A DNA stretch of 64,000 nucleotides, from NCBI GenBank assembly GCA_037974965.1, contig JBBPFI010000002.1, positions 2,976,001 to 3,040,000 on the forward strand, read 5' to 3'. This document shows positions 46,379 to 57,698 of the stretch, piece by piece (position 1 is the first letter of the stretch; the number at the start of each line of letters is the position of its first letter). The DNA comes from Dacryopinax spathularia. Taxonomy: Eukaryota > Basidiomycota > Dacrymycetes > Dacrymycetales > Dacrymycetaceae. Both the position numbers and the translations under genes were made by a program. The notes beneath the pieces were generated by a model. That model saw only the letters and a program-made list of their open reading frames with translations, did not search any database and was not told the DNA's origin.

Positions 46379-48360
46379 TCACAGCCCCACAGGCCGATAA
46401 TAAATCGTCGTAACCAACTACCCCACCTCATCAGCACATCCGCACGTACCTGCTGCGAGAAGAAGCGATGAGGCGTGGACGCGGACGCGGACGCACCTTA
46501 CTCGAATACCGCCCAGTGATCCCAACAGCCATAACACCCCCCCTAATAGCGCTCGCCGTCAGATGATTAAGGACTACATGGTTCGGCAGTGGCAAAATAC
46601 TGTTATCCTCCCCGTCCGCTTGCCCCCCAGGTCGATCAGCCGCATTCAATATGACCCTCTCTAGATGTCGCGGGAGAGCGGGAGGGGGCGGGAGCTGGGG
46701 CGTGCGGTTAGAGGGGGAGGAAGCGATTGAGGAGAGGATTGGGGGTGGGGTGCTGGTCCAGAGGGGGGAGTAGGCTTCCGTTATTATGTCGCTTCGCGGG
46801 TTCGAGTCCCATCTGCCTCCGAGGGCGTCCTCGGCAGAGACGGACTGCCGGAGGGTAGGAGTCTGTTGACGCGATTGTTGGCGAGACTGCGTCTCGGACG
46901 AGACGGGCGTTGGAGTTGTGGTCCGGATTTGCAGTGGTGAGGGCGACTCGACGGGAGGGGGAGGAGAGGGAGGAGGAGGGATGTAGAGCGTGTTGATTAG
47001 GTTTCCTTGTGGGTCGGTCGCTTGCTCGTACGAGGGCGAACAGCGCCATTCGCCGTCTATTATGAATTTGAAGCGGTGCAGGCCGGGGGGTAGGACCAAG
47101 GAAAGGACGTGGGAGTTGGTGCTTGGGCTGTAAGTAGGCATATAGTCAGCAACCTCCCAACGGACAGCAACAAGTAAAAGGGGGAGCAGGAGAAGAAGGC
47201 CGGAGGAGCGAGAAGGAAGGAAGATGAAAGGGGAAAAGCACGCACTCCCACTGCATCCTCTCCCTCCCCTGCCACATATCCAAAAACGTCCCCGCCAGCA
47301 AGACCTCCCTCCCCCCTCCCTCCCACCTCAGCACCGTCCTCGGCTCCGGCAACGAACCCTCTTCCTCCTCCTCCTGCTCAGGCTCGACAACCCGTTCGGG
47401 AAGACCAGTCGGTAAATGGGAATAGATGACGCCCATGCCTCCGGGGCTGGGGGGGCGGCTGTCAAGCCCGCTTTCTCGGCCCGAGCGATCTCGGTCGGCC
47501 CGGGCCCGCTCGGCGGAACGCTCACGATCACGCTCGCGCAGTTCTTTCTGCGGTGGGGCGGCGGGCGCACTGGCTCTGCGCTGCGTGTCGCTCGCTTGCC
47601 TGCCTCGGCTTGGCCGTCTTCCCGGTCCGGTGACTACTGCTGCCCCACCGCCCGCCGCAGAGGGTGAAACGTTACTCGCTCCCGGCGGATACCCATACGC
47701 GAGCTCATTATATTTCCCCGTTCCTCCCACATCCGCTCTCTGCTGAGGCGGCACTACATGCGAGTGCGGGTGAAGGGCGTCACGTCCTGCGATAGGCCGT
47801 GAAGGCCCCGGAGGGGGGACGGAGACGGGCGTTAAGGCGAGACTGGCCAGGTCGGGCAATTCGAGTGATTTCTTCCTCCTTGGATCGGGCACGCCGGGAC
47901 GCGTCGCAGAGCCGGGTGTGGAGGAGCCTACACTGCCGCTTCCAGGGGTGGAGGAGCGTGGATGGGTGAGGGAAGACGAGATTGGTAAGCCGTCTGGACC
48001 TAAGCCGGAAGGGTGGGCGGTCGTAGGGGGTATGGGGCGGGGTGCGGCCGGTGCGATTGGGCGAGGGGAATGGATCTGGGTTTGTTGAGGCTGAGTAGGG
48101 GAATGGGAGACCAAAGTGCTTGTGGTGCTTGCTGAGCTTCCCGGGGCTGGGGGTGCGTTGAGGGCGTTAGGGTTCGGAGAGGGGAGTGGGATCGCCCCTG
48201 CTCCTGCTCCTGCTCCTGTTCCTCCTCCTGCGGGTCCTTGGGATGGCTGGCCGTGCGTAGCGGGCGGAACGGAAGAGAGGACTGTGTTTGCGAGGTCGGC
48301 AGAGGTGAACGGAGGTGGTGAGCCTGTTGCTCGGCGGGGTGAGGAGGCTGCTGAGCCCAT
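46379..48360 (-). CDS. AMPK/Snf1 complex beta subunit
   Basis: Three exons, 47246-48360, 46497-47127 and 46379-46417, give 594 residues. MGSAASS at the start fits N-myristoylation at Gly2. A ~330-residue Pro/Ser/Gly-rich extension comes first. The carbohydrate-binding module runs TVLRWEGGGREVLLAGTFLD, then across the first splice MQWDPSTNSHVLSLVLPPG and HRFKFIIDGEWR. The C-terminal ASC/AMPKBI domain ends NHVVLNHLTASAIRGGVMAV, GITGRYSSK, then (last exon of 12 codons) LVTTIYYRPVGL. The beta subunit bridges the Snf1 kinase and the gamma subunit and steers its location in glucose and energy signalling. The linker between the two domains is longer than in yeast Gal83 or Sip2. Confidence 0.92.
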
Positions 48361-49375
48361 CCTGCTCTTCTGCTTCTTCCGTGGGTGTGTATGACGCTAC
48401 GCTCCTTCAGTCGTAGTCGCGTGAGAAGAAGGCAAGAAGAGGGAGGCGATGAACGATCGATGTATGCGTCCTGTTCAGCGTTCGAGAAGCCTAGGACGAA
48501 GGGGAGGGGTGAGTGGGTGGGTGGTGTCGGAGTCGGGAAAAGCCGAGCAACAAGAAGGACGACGGGGGTGTGATGTGCTGTGCGGCCTGCGATACCCTGG
48601 ATGATGTCCCCTAAACGTTGTACCCTGTGTGCTGTGCTGCCGCTAGTGGGTAACTGATCCAGGAATGGATGAATTATCGAGCTGAGTGTGAATGGTGTGG
48701 TGTGTAAGGCGTTGGGTGTGATGGTCGGATTTGGAGGGTGTGCTGTGGAGCGTGGTTTGTCAGTGACTGTTCTGTTCGATGTCGCGTGCTTGTCCTCCTC
48801 AAAGCGAGGGAGAGAAGGAGGAGAGAAGGGGAGAGGGGGATATTCACGTTACTCGCGTCTAATCCCGGTATAGATATCCTCCCAACGCGCACCAACGTAG
48901 CTCACAAGGGAGATGTGCCGGGCTGAGAGGATGACGAGTTGCGGGTGCTGAGCTGAGCGGTGAGAGGAGCGGGTGAGGTGAGAGGGGGAGTTGTCTCTCG
49001 GGACCTGACAGGGTGCACAATCTCATCCACTTCCATCCCGCGCATCCATCAGCCAATCACCGTATTGACCAGCATGTGATTCCGCTCTTACTCGATTCGG
49101 GACGCGTCGCGGACCTTGAAGGGGTCTTATTAGGGTCGGTTATGTGCTTAAGGGCAATTTCGTTATGGCGCTGATCATCGGTGCGTTGTTGCGTGTACTT
49201 ATTCTTTGATCGGTGATTGATGCCCCTCCCGTAGGCTCTGTATTCTATAACCTCTCGAATGACACTAGCAGTTTCTACAGCCGTGGCATATTACTCTTCT
49301 TTGCTATTCTTATGAACTCATTCTCCAGTGCGCTCGAGCTACACCAAACGTAATCTGATTTGTTCCGATACTCAC
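48361..49375. other. upstream region of AMPK beta gene and unassigned DNA
   Basis: About 1 kb. Purine-rich runs (cgagggagagaaggaggagagaaggggagagggg at about 48805-48840, given here as composition only) and GT-rich stretches, no convincing frame. Short frames on both strands at 48674-49056 are compositional. Confidence 0.4.
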
Positions 49376-49991
49376 ATGGAATAAATGTAGATCCTGACCC
49401 TCTACGCCCAACGTCCCATCATTGAGAAACACGAAGCCCCCATTCTTTGTCTTCTGGATCTTCTTGCTCGTCTCCACGCTCTGCATGTCAAGCATCTTCC
49501 GGAATGTCATTACTACTCTACCAACATGTTGCTAGCTTGCGCACCTCCCTTTTGACGCAGGCATTTGTCTCAACTTTCTGCGAGAAACCAACCGGATGAG
49601 CATAACTCTGACAGTGCTTCCGTTGTAACACCGCTTTCGACGCTTGTCTTGTCTCTCTGAATGATGTAGGATATTAGCATTTGTCTGTCCAAGAGGTTCA
49701 TGTAGACGTACTTCTTCACTCCCGTCCGTCCTTGGCCTCACATGACCCCTTTGGGCTGCATCAGCAGTAGCAGCGATACATGCTAGCTCTACTAGGAATC
49801 GCGCTTGAGCATTCTCGAGTGCCTGATTAACTTGTCGAACAATCTGGCGATCCTCCGTTCGGTTGGAACTCTGGCGGGGTGGCTGTATGGTCCGGCAGGT
49901 TGAGTTTCAAAGTCACCACGCACACTGCGTAACTGGCACATATGGCATTACTGGGCGTGACTGGATACATGCCTTCATCGTCTTTCACCAT
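49376..49991 (-). CDS. possible multi-exon gene of unknown function
   Basis: Three minus-strand pieces look protein-like and can be linked by splice signals. MVKDDEGMYPVTPSN (start 49991) joins, over an intron ending in ACAG, to a helix-rich RQIVRQVNQALENAQARF that ends at GTACGT near 49709. A second piece lies around 49620-49660, and a third at 49376-49510 contains KTKNGGFVFLNDGTLGVEG, ending at GTGAGT. I could not verify the junctions between the second and third pieces. No family recognised. It would be divergent from the kinesin-like gene at 50131. It may be only a remnant. Confidence 0.25.
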
Positions 49992-50130
49992 GTGGATCTG
50001 CTGGAGCAAGCACACAAAGCCCTGTTCGTTGGCAACGGCAGGCTCACAGTCCAGTACTCATCTGAAGAGTTCCTCTGGCAGATCTTGTTGAATCAGCCAC
50101 TGCCTTACAAAGCTGCATTCGGTTCCATCA

Positions 50131-50464
50131 ATGGATGCACCCTCTAAGCTTCTCAATAGAAGGTACGGCAGGCACATCCTTCCACCCTCCTTTCAAAACA
50201 TGGTGTCTGACAATGACTGTCGTGAGGCAGCTGCACCTCCTGTGGCAAATGACATGGACCACCTTGAACGCCTGGTCTTGCCGGAAGATAATCCTGTGGA
50301 AGCAGCGAGTGTTGGTCGGCATTTGCGTGCCCTCATTCAGTTGGCGCAAGAAGCCGACAGCCAGCTGGCACAATACCGTAGTCTGAAGAATCAATGCAGC
50401 GAGCGACACACTCTGAAAGCTGAGCAAGAGGAACTCCAGCGCATAGAGCGAGCCGCAGACCGTG
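50131..50464 (+). pseudogene. divergent kinesin-like gene, 5' part (interrupted by Ty3/Gypsy element)
   Basis: ATG at 50131 opens a frame that becomes a coiled coil (VGRHLRALIQLAQEADSQL, then LKAEQEELQRIERAADR) and meets the retroelement at 50465. On the far side, after the 5-base duplication, the same frame continues (AMQQRQHLES) to a splice donor at 57734. So the element sits inside the coiled-coil exon of a host gene. See the 3' part at 57699-58339 for the motor-like domain. The upstream frame 49863-50147 overlaps and may be unrelated. Confidence 0.55.
50460..50464. repeat. 5-bp target-site duplication, left (CCGTG)
   Basis: Same five bases follow the right LTR at 57699-57703. Confidence 0.85.
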
Positions 50465-51180
50465 TGTCAGGGGACGTACCTTTTTCGACCCTAAAGCCTG
50501 GACTCCCGATCACGACCGCATGCCCATGGCCACCCAGCAAGAGCTTCTATCACCTATCTCCACCGATCACCGGTGATAGGACTAATGCCGGTGCCGCCCA
50601 GAAGCCTAGTCAATGGCCAGACGTGCCACCAGTCAGGGACGTGCCGCTCATGCCCTTATTGCCGCCATCGGCGGATTGCCACCTTAACCCCACTACCTTC
50701 CAAGGGCTTCCTATCGATTCTAAGCGCCCAGGGACCAGCTACAGGACCCACAGCCATGGGCCCGGGCATATGCACAGGTTTGAGTATGCACTGCCATGAC
50801 ACCACACACTGCCATGCACTGCCATGGAGTCATCCTGACACGCAATGACTGTACTGCTGTGCTATACTCATCCCTTACTCATTCCCTAGTCATTCTGACG
50901 TCTTCTGACACATTCTGACGTGTTCTGACGCTTTCTGAGGTCTTCCAGAACCTCCCGTAGCAAGGGATAGCCTTTAGGGCTCCCGGGTATAAATATAGAG
51001 CCTTTAGGGCCTCTATCCCCTTAGATCCGGTCTCTGGGGAAATTCCACCATTGTAACTACCTAGGCACTCGATCCAATACACTCTCTGTCATCCCTAAGC
51101 GACCCCTCTTACCCTCTCTGGACGCTACCCCGTCTCTCTGTTCACCTGCAGTAGCCTTGTTATTGTGGTGTGCCCTCACA
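50465..51180 (+). repeat. left LTR
   Basis: 716 bp, TG...CA ends. Contains a TATA-type gggtataaatatagag near 50985-51000 and, upstream, short repeats of ttctgac(g/a) at about 50890-50940. Confidence 0.95.
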
Positions 51181-51258
51181 GAAGACCGGATCTGCCGACA
51201 ACAACCCTACTGCTATTCCCTACTCTACTCCTACCTCTGAGCTTTACTCTACACCTCT

Positions 51259-52386
51259 ATGGCGTACCCTACAGTCCCAGGAATCCCCATGGTGATGGGC
51301 GATGTGGGTCCTCAAGTCTCTGCGGCGGCAGCCAGTGAGGCAGCCCCAACTGTCAACAATACGACCACTGCGCAGGAACCTCACGTCAAGACTGTGGAGG
51401 AACAACTGACCGATGAGCTCAAGGCATTGCAAGCTAGGATTGCACAGCTCGAAGTCATGCCCCGTCGTAACACCCCTGTGGCACCACCCGATATCTTTGA
51501 TGGCACTCGTGCCAAAGCCGACACCTTTCTACGCCAACTCCGCATCAACTTCTTTGCCCGTCCATTGGACTTCCCGACCGCCAATGAATGCATCATCTTT
51601 GCCTTATCCTACATGAAGGGAGGGATTGCTGGCACATGGGCAGACCGCCTAGTTGCTAACACCGATGATCCTGACAAACCTGCTGCACTGTCCTTCACCA
51701 CGTGGAATGAGTTTGAGAGACTCTTCCGTCTCACATTCATGGACCCCGATCCTGAAGGCTCCGCACGCTTCAAGATGGATCAACTCAAGCAAGGGCAGAA
51801 GACGGCCGATGAATACGTATCTGCCTTTCAAGAGCTAGCCACACGCACTCAGTATAACGATACTGCTCTGATGGAGAAATTCGAACGTGGCCTCAACAGC
51901 GCGCTAGTCAGCAAGATCTATGCACTGCCAGAAATGCCAACAAAACTGCAGGCATGGTATGACTATGCCCTTCGCTTTGATCGACAGCAGCGTAAGCTAG
52001 ATGCACGCCGGCCATTCTCCAACAACAACACCCGATATGTCCGACAGACTACCACAAGCACCACTGCGCGTTCATCTACTTCAGCTACAACCACCACGCC
52101 GGCCCTGCACCCTGGTGAGCCCATGGACATTGATTCCAACCGTCGTACCGGACGCAAGATCACCTGCTACAACTGTGGCCAACCTGGACATATTGCCCGT
52201 GAATGCCCAGAGCCCAAGAAAGCCCGCATTCGTGCAACCGACACCGCGACTACCAATACCACACCTTTGAATGCCGATGGTGTGAGAGCGATCCTGAGGG
52301 AAGAGATTGGCAAATTGCTCTCTTCCAACAAAGCGCTCCCAGCCCCACCTAAGGCAACTGAAGAATCACCCCAGGAGGATTTTTGA
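51259..52386 (+). CDS. gag-like frame of the Ty3/Gypsy element
   Basis: 375 residues: a coiled-coil start, a capsid-like middle (RTRQYNDTALMEKFERGL-type region) and one zinc knuckle CYNCGQPGHIARECPE (C-x2-C-x4-H-x4-C) at about residue 300. Part of the fossil element. Confidence 0.85.
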   Translation: MAYPTVPGIPMVMGDVGPQVSAAAASEAAPTVNNTTTAQEPHVKTVEEQLTDELKALQARIAQLEVMPRRNTPVAPPDIFDGTRAKADTFLRQLRINFFARPLDFPTANECIIFALSYMKGGIAGTWADRLVANTDDPDKPAALSFTTWNEFERLFRLTFMDPDPEGSARFKMDQLKQGQKTADEYVSAFQELATRTQYNDTALMEKFERGLNSALVSKIYALPEMPTKLQAWYDYALRFDRQQRKLDARRPFSNNNTRYVRQTTTSTTARSSTSATTTTPALHPGEPMDIDSNRRTGRKITCYNCGQPGHIARECPEPKKARIRATDTATTNTTPLNADGVRAILREEIGKLLSSNKALPAPPKATEESPQEDF

Positions 52387-55300
52387 AACGGTCGACCAAA
52401 CGGGACACATTGCCCTCGACCAATCGCTTTGCTGTTTTAGCCGAGTTGGATGTAAATGACAATGAATATGCCATTATGCCCTCGCCTAAGCCTGCAACCG
52501 TGTCCACCCAATCCATTCCCATTCCTGAAACACCCTTGCCACCCAAGATCTATATTCGCTCGGTCTCACCGCTCAACTCCACGGAACTCTCTCTGGGCTT
52601 GCAAGCACTGGACTCTGGCGAATCCTTCACCACCACTGCACTCCTTGACTCAGGTGCTACTGGCATGTTCATCGACTCTGAATATGTTAAGTACCGAAAC
52701 CTAACCACAAAACGACTCCCACGCGCCATCCCTGTATACAATATCGATGGGACACTGAATGAGGGAGGTTCGATTCGTGAAGAAGTAGACCTCATCATGA
52801 AGTTCAAGGACCACACTGAACGCACCACATTCCAAGTCACCAGCCTGGGTCGACGGACCGTCATTGTTGGCCATACCTGGCTTCGACTTCACAATCCCGA
52901 AATCAACTGGGTCACTGGTGAAGTGAAGATGTCACGCTGCCCACCCCGGTGCACTGCCCGTACCACTATCCCGGCCAACATGCCTTCCAACAAGATCACT
53001 CAAATCCCTGTACCTCTTGCCGTCTTTGCCATTGATACCACCGAATCTGAGGACCAGGCCCAACCTGCTGTAGAAGTTTTGGAGCCTACTGATCGCATTC
53101 TGGTTGCCTGGCTCCCGCCAACTGGTCCCACCATCCGGGCCACCGAAACTGCATCCACACGACTGGCAGCTGAAGAAGCCAAGCGTCATCAACAGGAAGA
53201 AAGTTTTGAAGCATTGGTTCCACCGGAATACCACCACTATCGGGATGTGTTCTCCAAAGATTCATTCGACGAACTGCCTCAACACCGACCATGGGACCAT
53301 GCCATTGAACTGAAACCGGGTTCAGAACCAAAGGGCTCCCGAGTCTATCCACTCTCCTTGGACGAGCAGAAGGAGCTTGATGAATTCCTGAAGGAGAACC
53401 TGGCCTCTGGACGTATTCGCCCATCCAAATCCCCCATGGCAGCTCCTGTATTTTTTGTCAAGAAGAAAGATGGCCGTTTACGCCTTGTCCAAGACTACCG
53501 CAAGCTCAACGAGATGACTATCAAGAATCGCTATCCAATTCCACTTATCTCCGACCTCGTTAACCAACTACGTCATGCTCAGTGGTTCACCAAGTTGGAT
53601 ATTCGCTGGGGTTACAACAACATACGTATCAAGGAGGGCGATGAATGGAAAGCAGCCTTCCGTACCAACCGTGGCTTGTTTGAACCTCTGGTCATGTTCT
53701 TTGGCCTTACCAATAGTCCGAGCACCTTCCAGACCATGATGAATGACATCTTTCGAGATCTCATTGATGCTGGACGTGTGGTTGTCTATTTGGACGACAT
53801 CCTGATCTTTTCGGACAACCTTGAAGACCACCGCCAGACAGTTCTGCAAGTCTTGGAACTTCTCCGCCAACACAAGCTCTACCTTCGCCCAGCCAAATGT
53901 GAATTCCATAAGGAGACCATTGAGTACCTCGGTCTCATCATTGGGAGGGGCACTGTTGCAATGGATCCTGTCAAGGTGGAAGGCGTCTCGAATTGGCCAA
54001 TCCCTACCAACCTGACAGAAGTACAATCTTTCATTGGTTTCTGTAACTTCTACCGCCGCTTTATCAAAGACTTCTCCACCATCGCCCGGCCACTCCACGA
54101 CCTCACCCGAAAAGATACCCCTTTCACATGGGGCTCCGATCAGCAAACTGCATTCGAGCACCTGAAGGAAGCCATCACCTCGCACCCGGTACTTGCCTTT
54201 CCAAATGAAGATAAACCCTTCCGAGTAGAGGCAGACAGCTCTGACTATGCCACTGGAGCCGAACTCTCTCAACTGGGGGAGGATGGCAAATGGCACCCCA
54301 TCGCATTCATGTCCAAGAGCCTCTCCGAAACGGAACGAAACTACGACATCCATGACAAAGAACTACTGGCAATCATCCGCGCCCTTGAAGAATGGCGTCA
54401 CTTCCTGGAAGGAGCCAAACACCAGTTTGAGATCTACACGGACCATCAAAATCTCAAGTACTTCCAGACTGCTCAGAAGCTGACTCGACGCCAAGCACGC
54501 TGGTCACTCTTCCTCTCCCGATTTGATTTCGTTCTGGTCCATCGTGCTGGCAAACAAAGCGGCAAGCCCGATGCCCTCTCGAGACGAGCGGACCATAAGA
54601 GGGGGGAGAATGATAACACCGATCAAATTTTGCTTCGTCCACACTGGTTCAAGATTGCTGCAGCACAACGTGGACACGCCCTTATCACTGGTGCTGAACG
54701 AGATCTTCTCCGAGAAATACGAAATTGCAAGGACCAAGATGAAGCTGTGGTCAAAGCAATTGAAGAAATGAAGGCTGCTGGCACTAGTCGCCTTATTGGC
54801 TCTGAATGGGCAGAAGAATCTGGCCTTATCCTATTTCGAGGAAAGGTTTACGTGCCCAAGAACGATGCACTCCGAACAAAGATTGTACGACTTCATCACG
54901 ACACACCTGTGGCAGGACATCCAGGCCGATGGAAGACACTCGAACTGGTCTCACGAAACTATTGGTGGCCCAACATCAGCCGATTCATTGGGCGTTATGT
55001 GACAACATGCCATGCCTGTAACCGCACCAAGGTGTACCCTCAAGCTCCTACTGGGCAACTTATGCCAAACCGAATCCCCACCCGACGCTGGCAATGCGTA
55101 ACCACAGACCTGATTACCTCCCTTCCACCATCAAATGGACATGATGCCATCTTTGTTGCCGTAGATCGGCTCACCAAGCAAGCACACTTTGCACCAACCC
55201 AGAATGAAGTGTCCTCCTTGGGCATCGCTCGACTCTTCCGTGACAATGTTTGGAGACATCATGGACTCCCAGAAGAAATCATCAGTGATCGAGGAACGCA

Positions 55301-56273
55301 GTATGTGTCAGCCTTCATGAGAGAACTCAATCGCCTTTTGGATATCAAGACTTCCGCCTCTAGCGCCTACCACCCACAGACTGATGGCCAAACGGAACGC
55401 ATCAACCAGGAGATCGAGCAGTACCTACGCCTGTTTGTCAATTATCGGCAGGATGATTGGGTTGACTGGCTCCCTCTTGCTGAGTTCGCATACAACAACC
55501 GTGTTCAAGCCTCTACGCGCATGTCACCCTTTATGGCCAACACCGGACAAAATCCCCGCATGGGTACCGAACCCATCCGTGACTCTCCCATTGAAGGAGT
55601 CAATGATTTCCTCACCTGCATGAACAAGCTACAAGAGGAATGCACGGCCGCCCTGAAGCAAGCATCCGAGGACATGGCACGCTTCTACGATCTCCACCAT
55701 GGCCAGACGCCTAACTACCAACCTGGAGACAAGGTCTGGCTAGACTCGCACAATATCAAGACAACAAGACCAGCCAAGAAACTGGATGACAAATGGTTCG
55801 GACCCTTTGAGATCCTTGAAAAGATCAACAATAATGCGTACCGACTCAAACTCCCCAGCAGTTTCCTTATTCACCCTGTCTTCCATGTCAGCAAACTGCG
55901 TCGCTACCAGGAAAGTGATCTCCCTGGCCGCCCTCAAGAGAAGCGACCACCCCCTGCTGTAGTCCAAGATGGAGTTCCACAATGGGAACTTGAACGTATC
56001 GATGACAGCCGTCTCCGCCGTGGCAAGTTGGAATATCTGGTCAAGTGGAAGGGCTACCCAAACTCTGAACGCACTTGGGAACCCGAAGCACAACTCCGTG
56101 AAGATGCACCCAAGGCTATCCGCGACTTCCACACCAAGCACCCATCTGCACCTGGACGGATTTCGGCACTCACGTTCCAACGACTTCCATTTCAACAACT
56201 GGAGAACTACACAACTCCCTCACCAAAGGTTCTCTTCAGTTGGACCGAAGGGCACGCTCAACAACACCAGTAA
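52383..56273 (+). CDS. pol-like frame of the Ty3/Gypsy element
   Basis: About 1296 codons, overlapping the end of gag in another frame, as in relatives that use programmed frameshifting. Domains by approximate codon: aspartic protease 89-94 (DSGATG), reverse transcriptase with YLDDILIF near 469, RNase H about 610-740, integrase zinc finger (HHCC) near 838-885, integrase core about 900-1060, and chromodomain near 1210-1245 (LVKWKGYPNSERTWEP). The chromodomain suggests targeting to heterochromatin. Part of the fossil element. Confidence 0.9.
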   Translation: MKRSTKRDTLPSTNRFAVLAELDVNDNEYAIMPSPKPATVSTQSIPIPETPLPPKIYIRSVSPLNSTELSLGLQALDSGESFTTTALLDSGATGMFIDSEYVKYRNLTTKRLPRAIPVYNIDGTLNEGGSIREEVDLIMKFKDHTERTTFQVTSLGRRTVIVGHTWLRLHNPEINWVTGEVKMSRCPPRCTARTTIPANMPSNKITQIPVPLAVFAIDTTESEDQAQPAVEVLEPTDRILVAWLPPTGPTIRATETASTRLAAEEAKRHQQEESFEALVPPEYHHYRDVFSKDSFDELPQHRPWDHAIELKPGSEPKGSRVYPLSLDEQKELDEFLKENLASGRIRPSKSPMAAPVFFVKKKDGRLRLVQDYRKLNEMTIKNRYPIPLISDLVNQLRHAQWFTKLDIRWGYNNIRIKEGDEWKAAFRTNRGLFEPLVMFFGLTNSPSTFQTMMNDIFRDLIDAGRVVVYLDDILIFSDNLEDHRQTVLQVLELLRQHKLYLRPAKCEFHKETIEYLGLIIGRGTVAMDPVKVEGVSNWPIPTNLTEVQSFIGFCNFYRRFIKDFSTIARPLHDLTRKDTPFTWGSDQQTAFEHLKEAITSHPVLAFPNEDKPFRVEADSSDYATGAELSQLGEDGKWHPIAFMSKSLSETERNYDIHDKELLAIIRALEEWRHFLEGAKHQFEIYTDHQNLKYFQTAQKLTRRQARWSLFLSRFDFVLVHRAGKQSGKPDALSRRADHKRGENDNTDQILLRPHWFKIAAAQRGHALITGAERDLLREIRNCKDQDEAVVKAIEEMKAAGTSRLIGSEWAEESGLILFRGKVYVPKNDALRTKIVRLHHDTPVAGHPGRWKTLELVSRNYWWPNISRFIGRYVTTCHACNRTKVYPQAPTGQLMPNRIPTRRWQCVTTDLITSLPPSNGHDAIFVAVDRLTKQAHFAPTQNEVSSLGIARLFRDNVWRHHGLPEEIISDRGTQYVSAFMRELNRLLDIKTSASSAYHPQTDGQTERINQEIEQYLRLFVNYRQDDWVDWLPLAEFAYNNRVQASTRMSPFMANTGQNPRMGTEPIRDSPIEGVNDFLTCMNKLQEECTAALKQASEDMARFYDLHHGQTPNYQPGDKVWLDSHNIKTTRPAKKLDDKWFGPFEILEKINNNAYRLKLPSSFLIHPVFHVSKLRRYQESDLPGRPQEKRPPPAVVQDGVPQWELERIDDSRLRRGKLEYLVKWKGYPNSERTWEPEAQLREDAPKAIRDFHTKHPSAPGRISALTFQRLPFQQLENYTTPSPKVLFSWTEGHAQQHQ

Positions 56274-56982
56274 TCGTCCAAAAGGCAAAACAAGCAACAA
56301 GAAAAGCCATCTACACGAATACAGTGCCGACATTGCAGACGACAACTCAAGCACTTCTCCCATGCCCATACCAACCTCCCATCTTCCAGAAACCACCTCA
56401 CAGCCCACTCCATGCCAGGACGAAGCCGATCCTTGTCAATATCCTCCACTCGCTTCCAACGCTTTGGTATCCGACGATGGATTTTTGGGGCCTGCCCTCC
56501 AAAGCTGGCCAGAAAGCTATCACGATATTAGCAACGATTACCGCCAATGACAGGATGGCGTACTCAGCACGAAATGGCCCGCACTCGCTCCATGCGTCCC
56601 GCAGGCAACAGAAAAGGCAGCTCGGCCACTCTGGCAACCGCACGCACTCCCGCCATTCCACCACACAGCATCGACACCGCTCCAACCCCACCTGCGTCTC
56701 TCCCCTGACCAGAAACCGTCCCACCACAACCTGAACCCATGGCGTTGCTGGGAGCTCCTCCAACACCACATCCCCACGTGCCTTCCACCTTAAGGACGAG
56801 ATCACTAGGCTCAAGGTCAGCAAAGTCATCGTATTGCCAATAAACCGTACCTGGGTCCATGATGGTCGAACGGAAGAGACACAGGAGCCCCCAACCAACC
56901 GAGACACCATCAATGACTGTACTGTCAACACTGCCACCCACAACCACGTGCTCTGGGGCATCGCACCTTGAAGGGGGGGTGA
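56274..56982. other. region between pol and right LTR
   Basis: About 700 bp belonging to the element. It has long open frames on both strands (plus to 56734; minus 56398-56961 and 56564-57058) and ends in a polypurine run. No domain recognised. Confidence 0.6.
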
Positions 56983-57698
56983 TGTCAGGGGACGTACCTT
57001 TTTCGACCCTAAAGCCTGGACTCCCGATCACGACCGCATGCCCATGGCCACCCAGCAAGAGCTTCTATCACCTATCTCCACCGATCACCGGTGATAGGAC
57101 TAATGCCGGTGCCGCCCAGAAGCCTAGTCAATGGCCAGACGTGCCACCAGTCAGGGACGTGCCGCTCATGCCCTTATTGCCGCCATCGGCGGATTGCCAC
57201 CTTAACCCCACTACCTTCCAAGGGCTTCCTATCGATTCTAAGCGCCCAGGGACCAGCTACAGGACCCACAGCCATGGGCCCGGGCATATGCACAGGTTTG
57301 AGTATGCACTGCCATGACACCACACACTGCCATGCACTGCCATGGAGTCATCCTGACACGCAATGACTGTACTGCTGTGCTATACTCATCCCTTACTCAT
57401 TCCCTAGTCATTCTGACGTCTTCTGACACATTCTGACGTGTTCTGACGCTTTCTGAGGTCTTCCAGAACCTCCCGTAGCAAGGGATAGCCTTTAGGGCTC
57501 CCGGGTATAAATATAGAGCCTTTAGGGCCTCTATCCCCTTAGATCCGGTCTCTGGGGAAATTCCACCATTGTAACTACCTAGGCACTCGATCCAATACAC
57601 TCTCTGTCATCCCTAAGCGACCCCTCTTACCCTCTCTGGACGCTACCCCGTCTCTCTGTTCACCTGCAGTAGCCTTGTTATTGTGGTGTGCCCTCACA
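56983..57698 (+). repeat. right LTR
   Basis: 716 bp, looks identical to 50465-51180 over its full length. Confidence 0.95.

Larger units (their letters stand above)
50465..57698 (+). mobile_element. Ty3/Gypsy LTR retrotransposon with chromodomain (chromovirus), looks whole
   Basis: 7234 bp fossil bounded by two 716-bp LTRs starting TGTCAG and ending TCACA, with a CCGTG target duplication. Parts in order: left LTR, gag-like frame 51259-52386, pol-like frame 52383-56273 (protease, reverse transcriptase, RNase H, integrase, chromodomain), a ~700-bp untranslated or accessory stretch, a polypurine run ending just before the right LTR (gaagggggggtga), right LTR. The domain order RT-RNaseH-IN marks Ty3/Gypsy. 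No break was noticed in either frame. The LTRs look identical by eye, so the insertion is very young. Confidence 0.95.

Noticed and set aside
46785-46815. tRNA-like T-arm (gcgggttcgagtccc) on the plus strand
   Set aside because: No matching acceptor, D or anticodon arms at the right spacing, and it lies inside the linker of the AMPK beta coding exon.
50131-50799. 222-codon frame spanning the left edge of the retroelement as one gene
   Set aside because: The last ~110 codons are LTR sequence and recur identically in the right LTR; only the part before 50465 belongs to the host gene.
53568-54353. 261-codon minus-strand frame across the retroelement
   Set aside because: Shadow of the pol-like frame.
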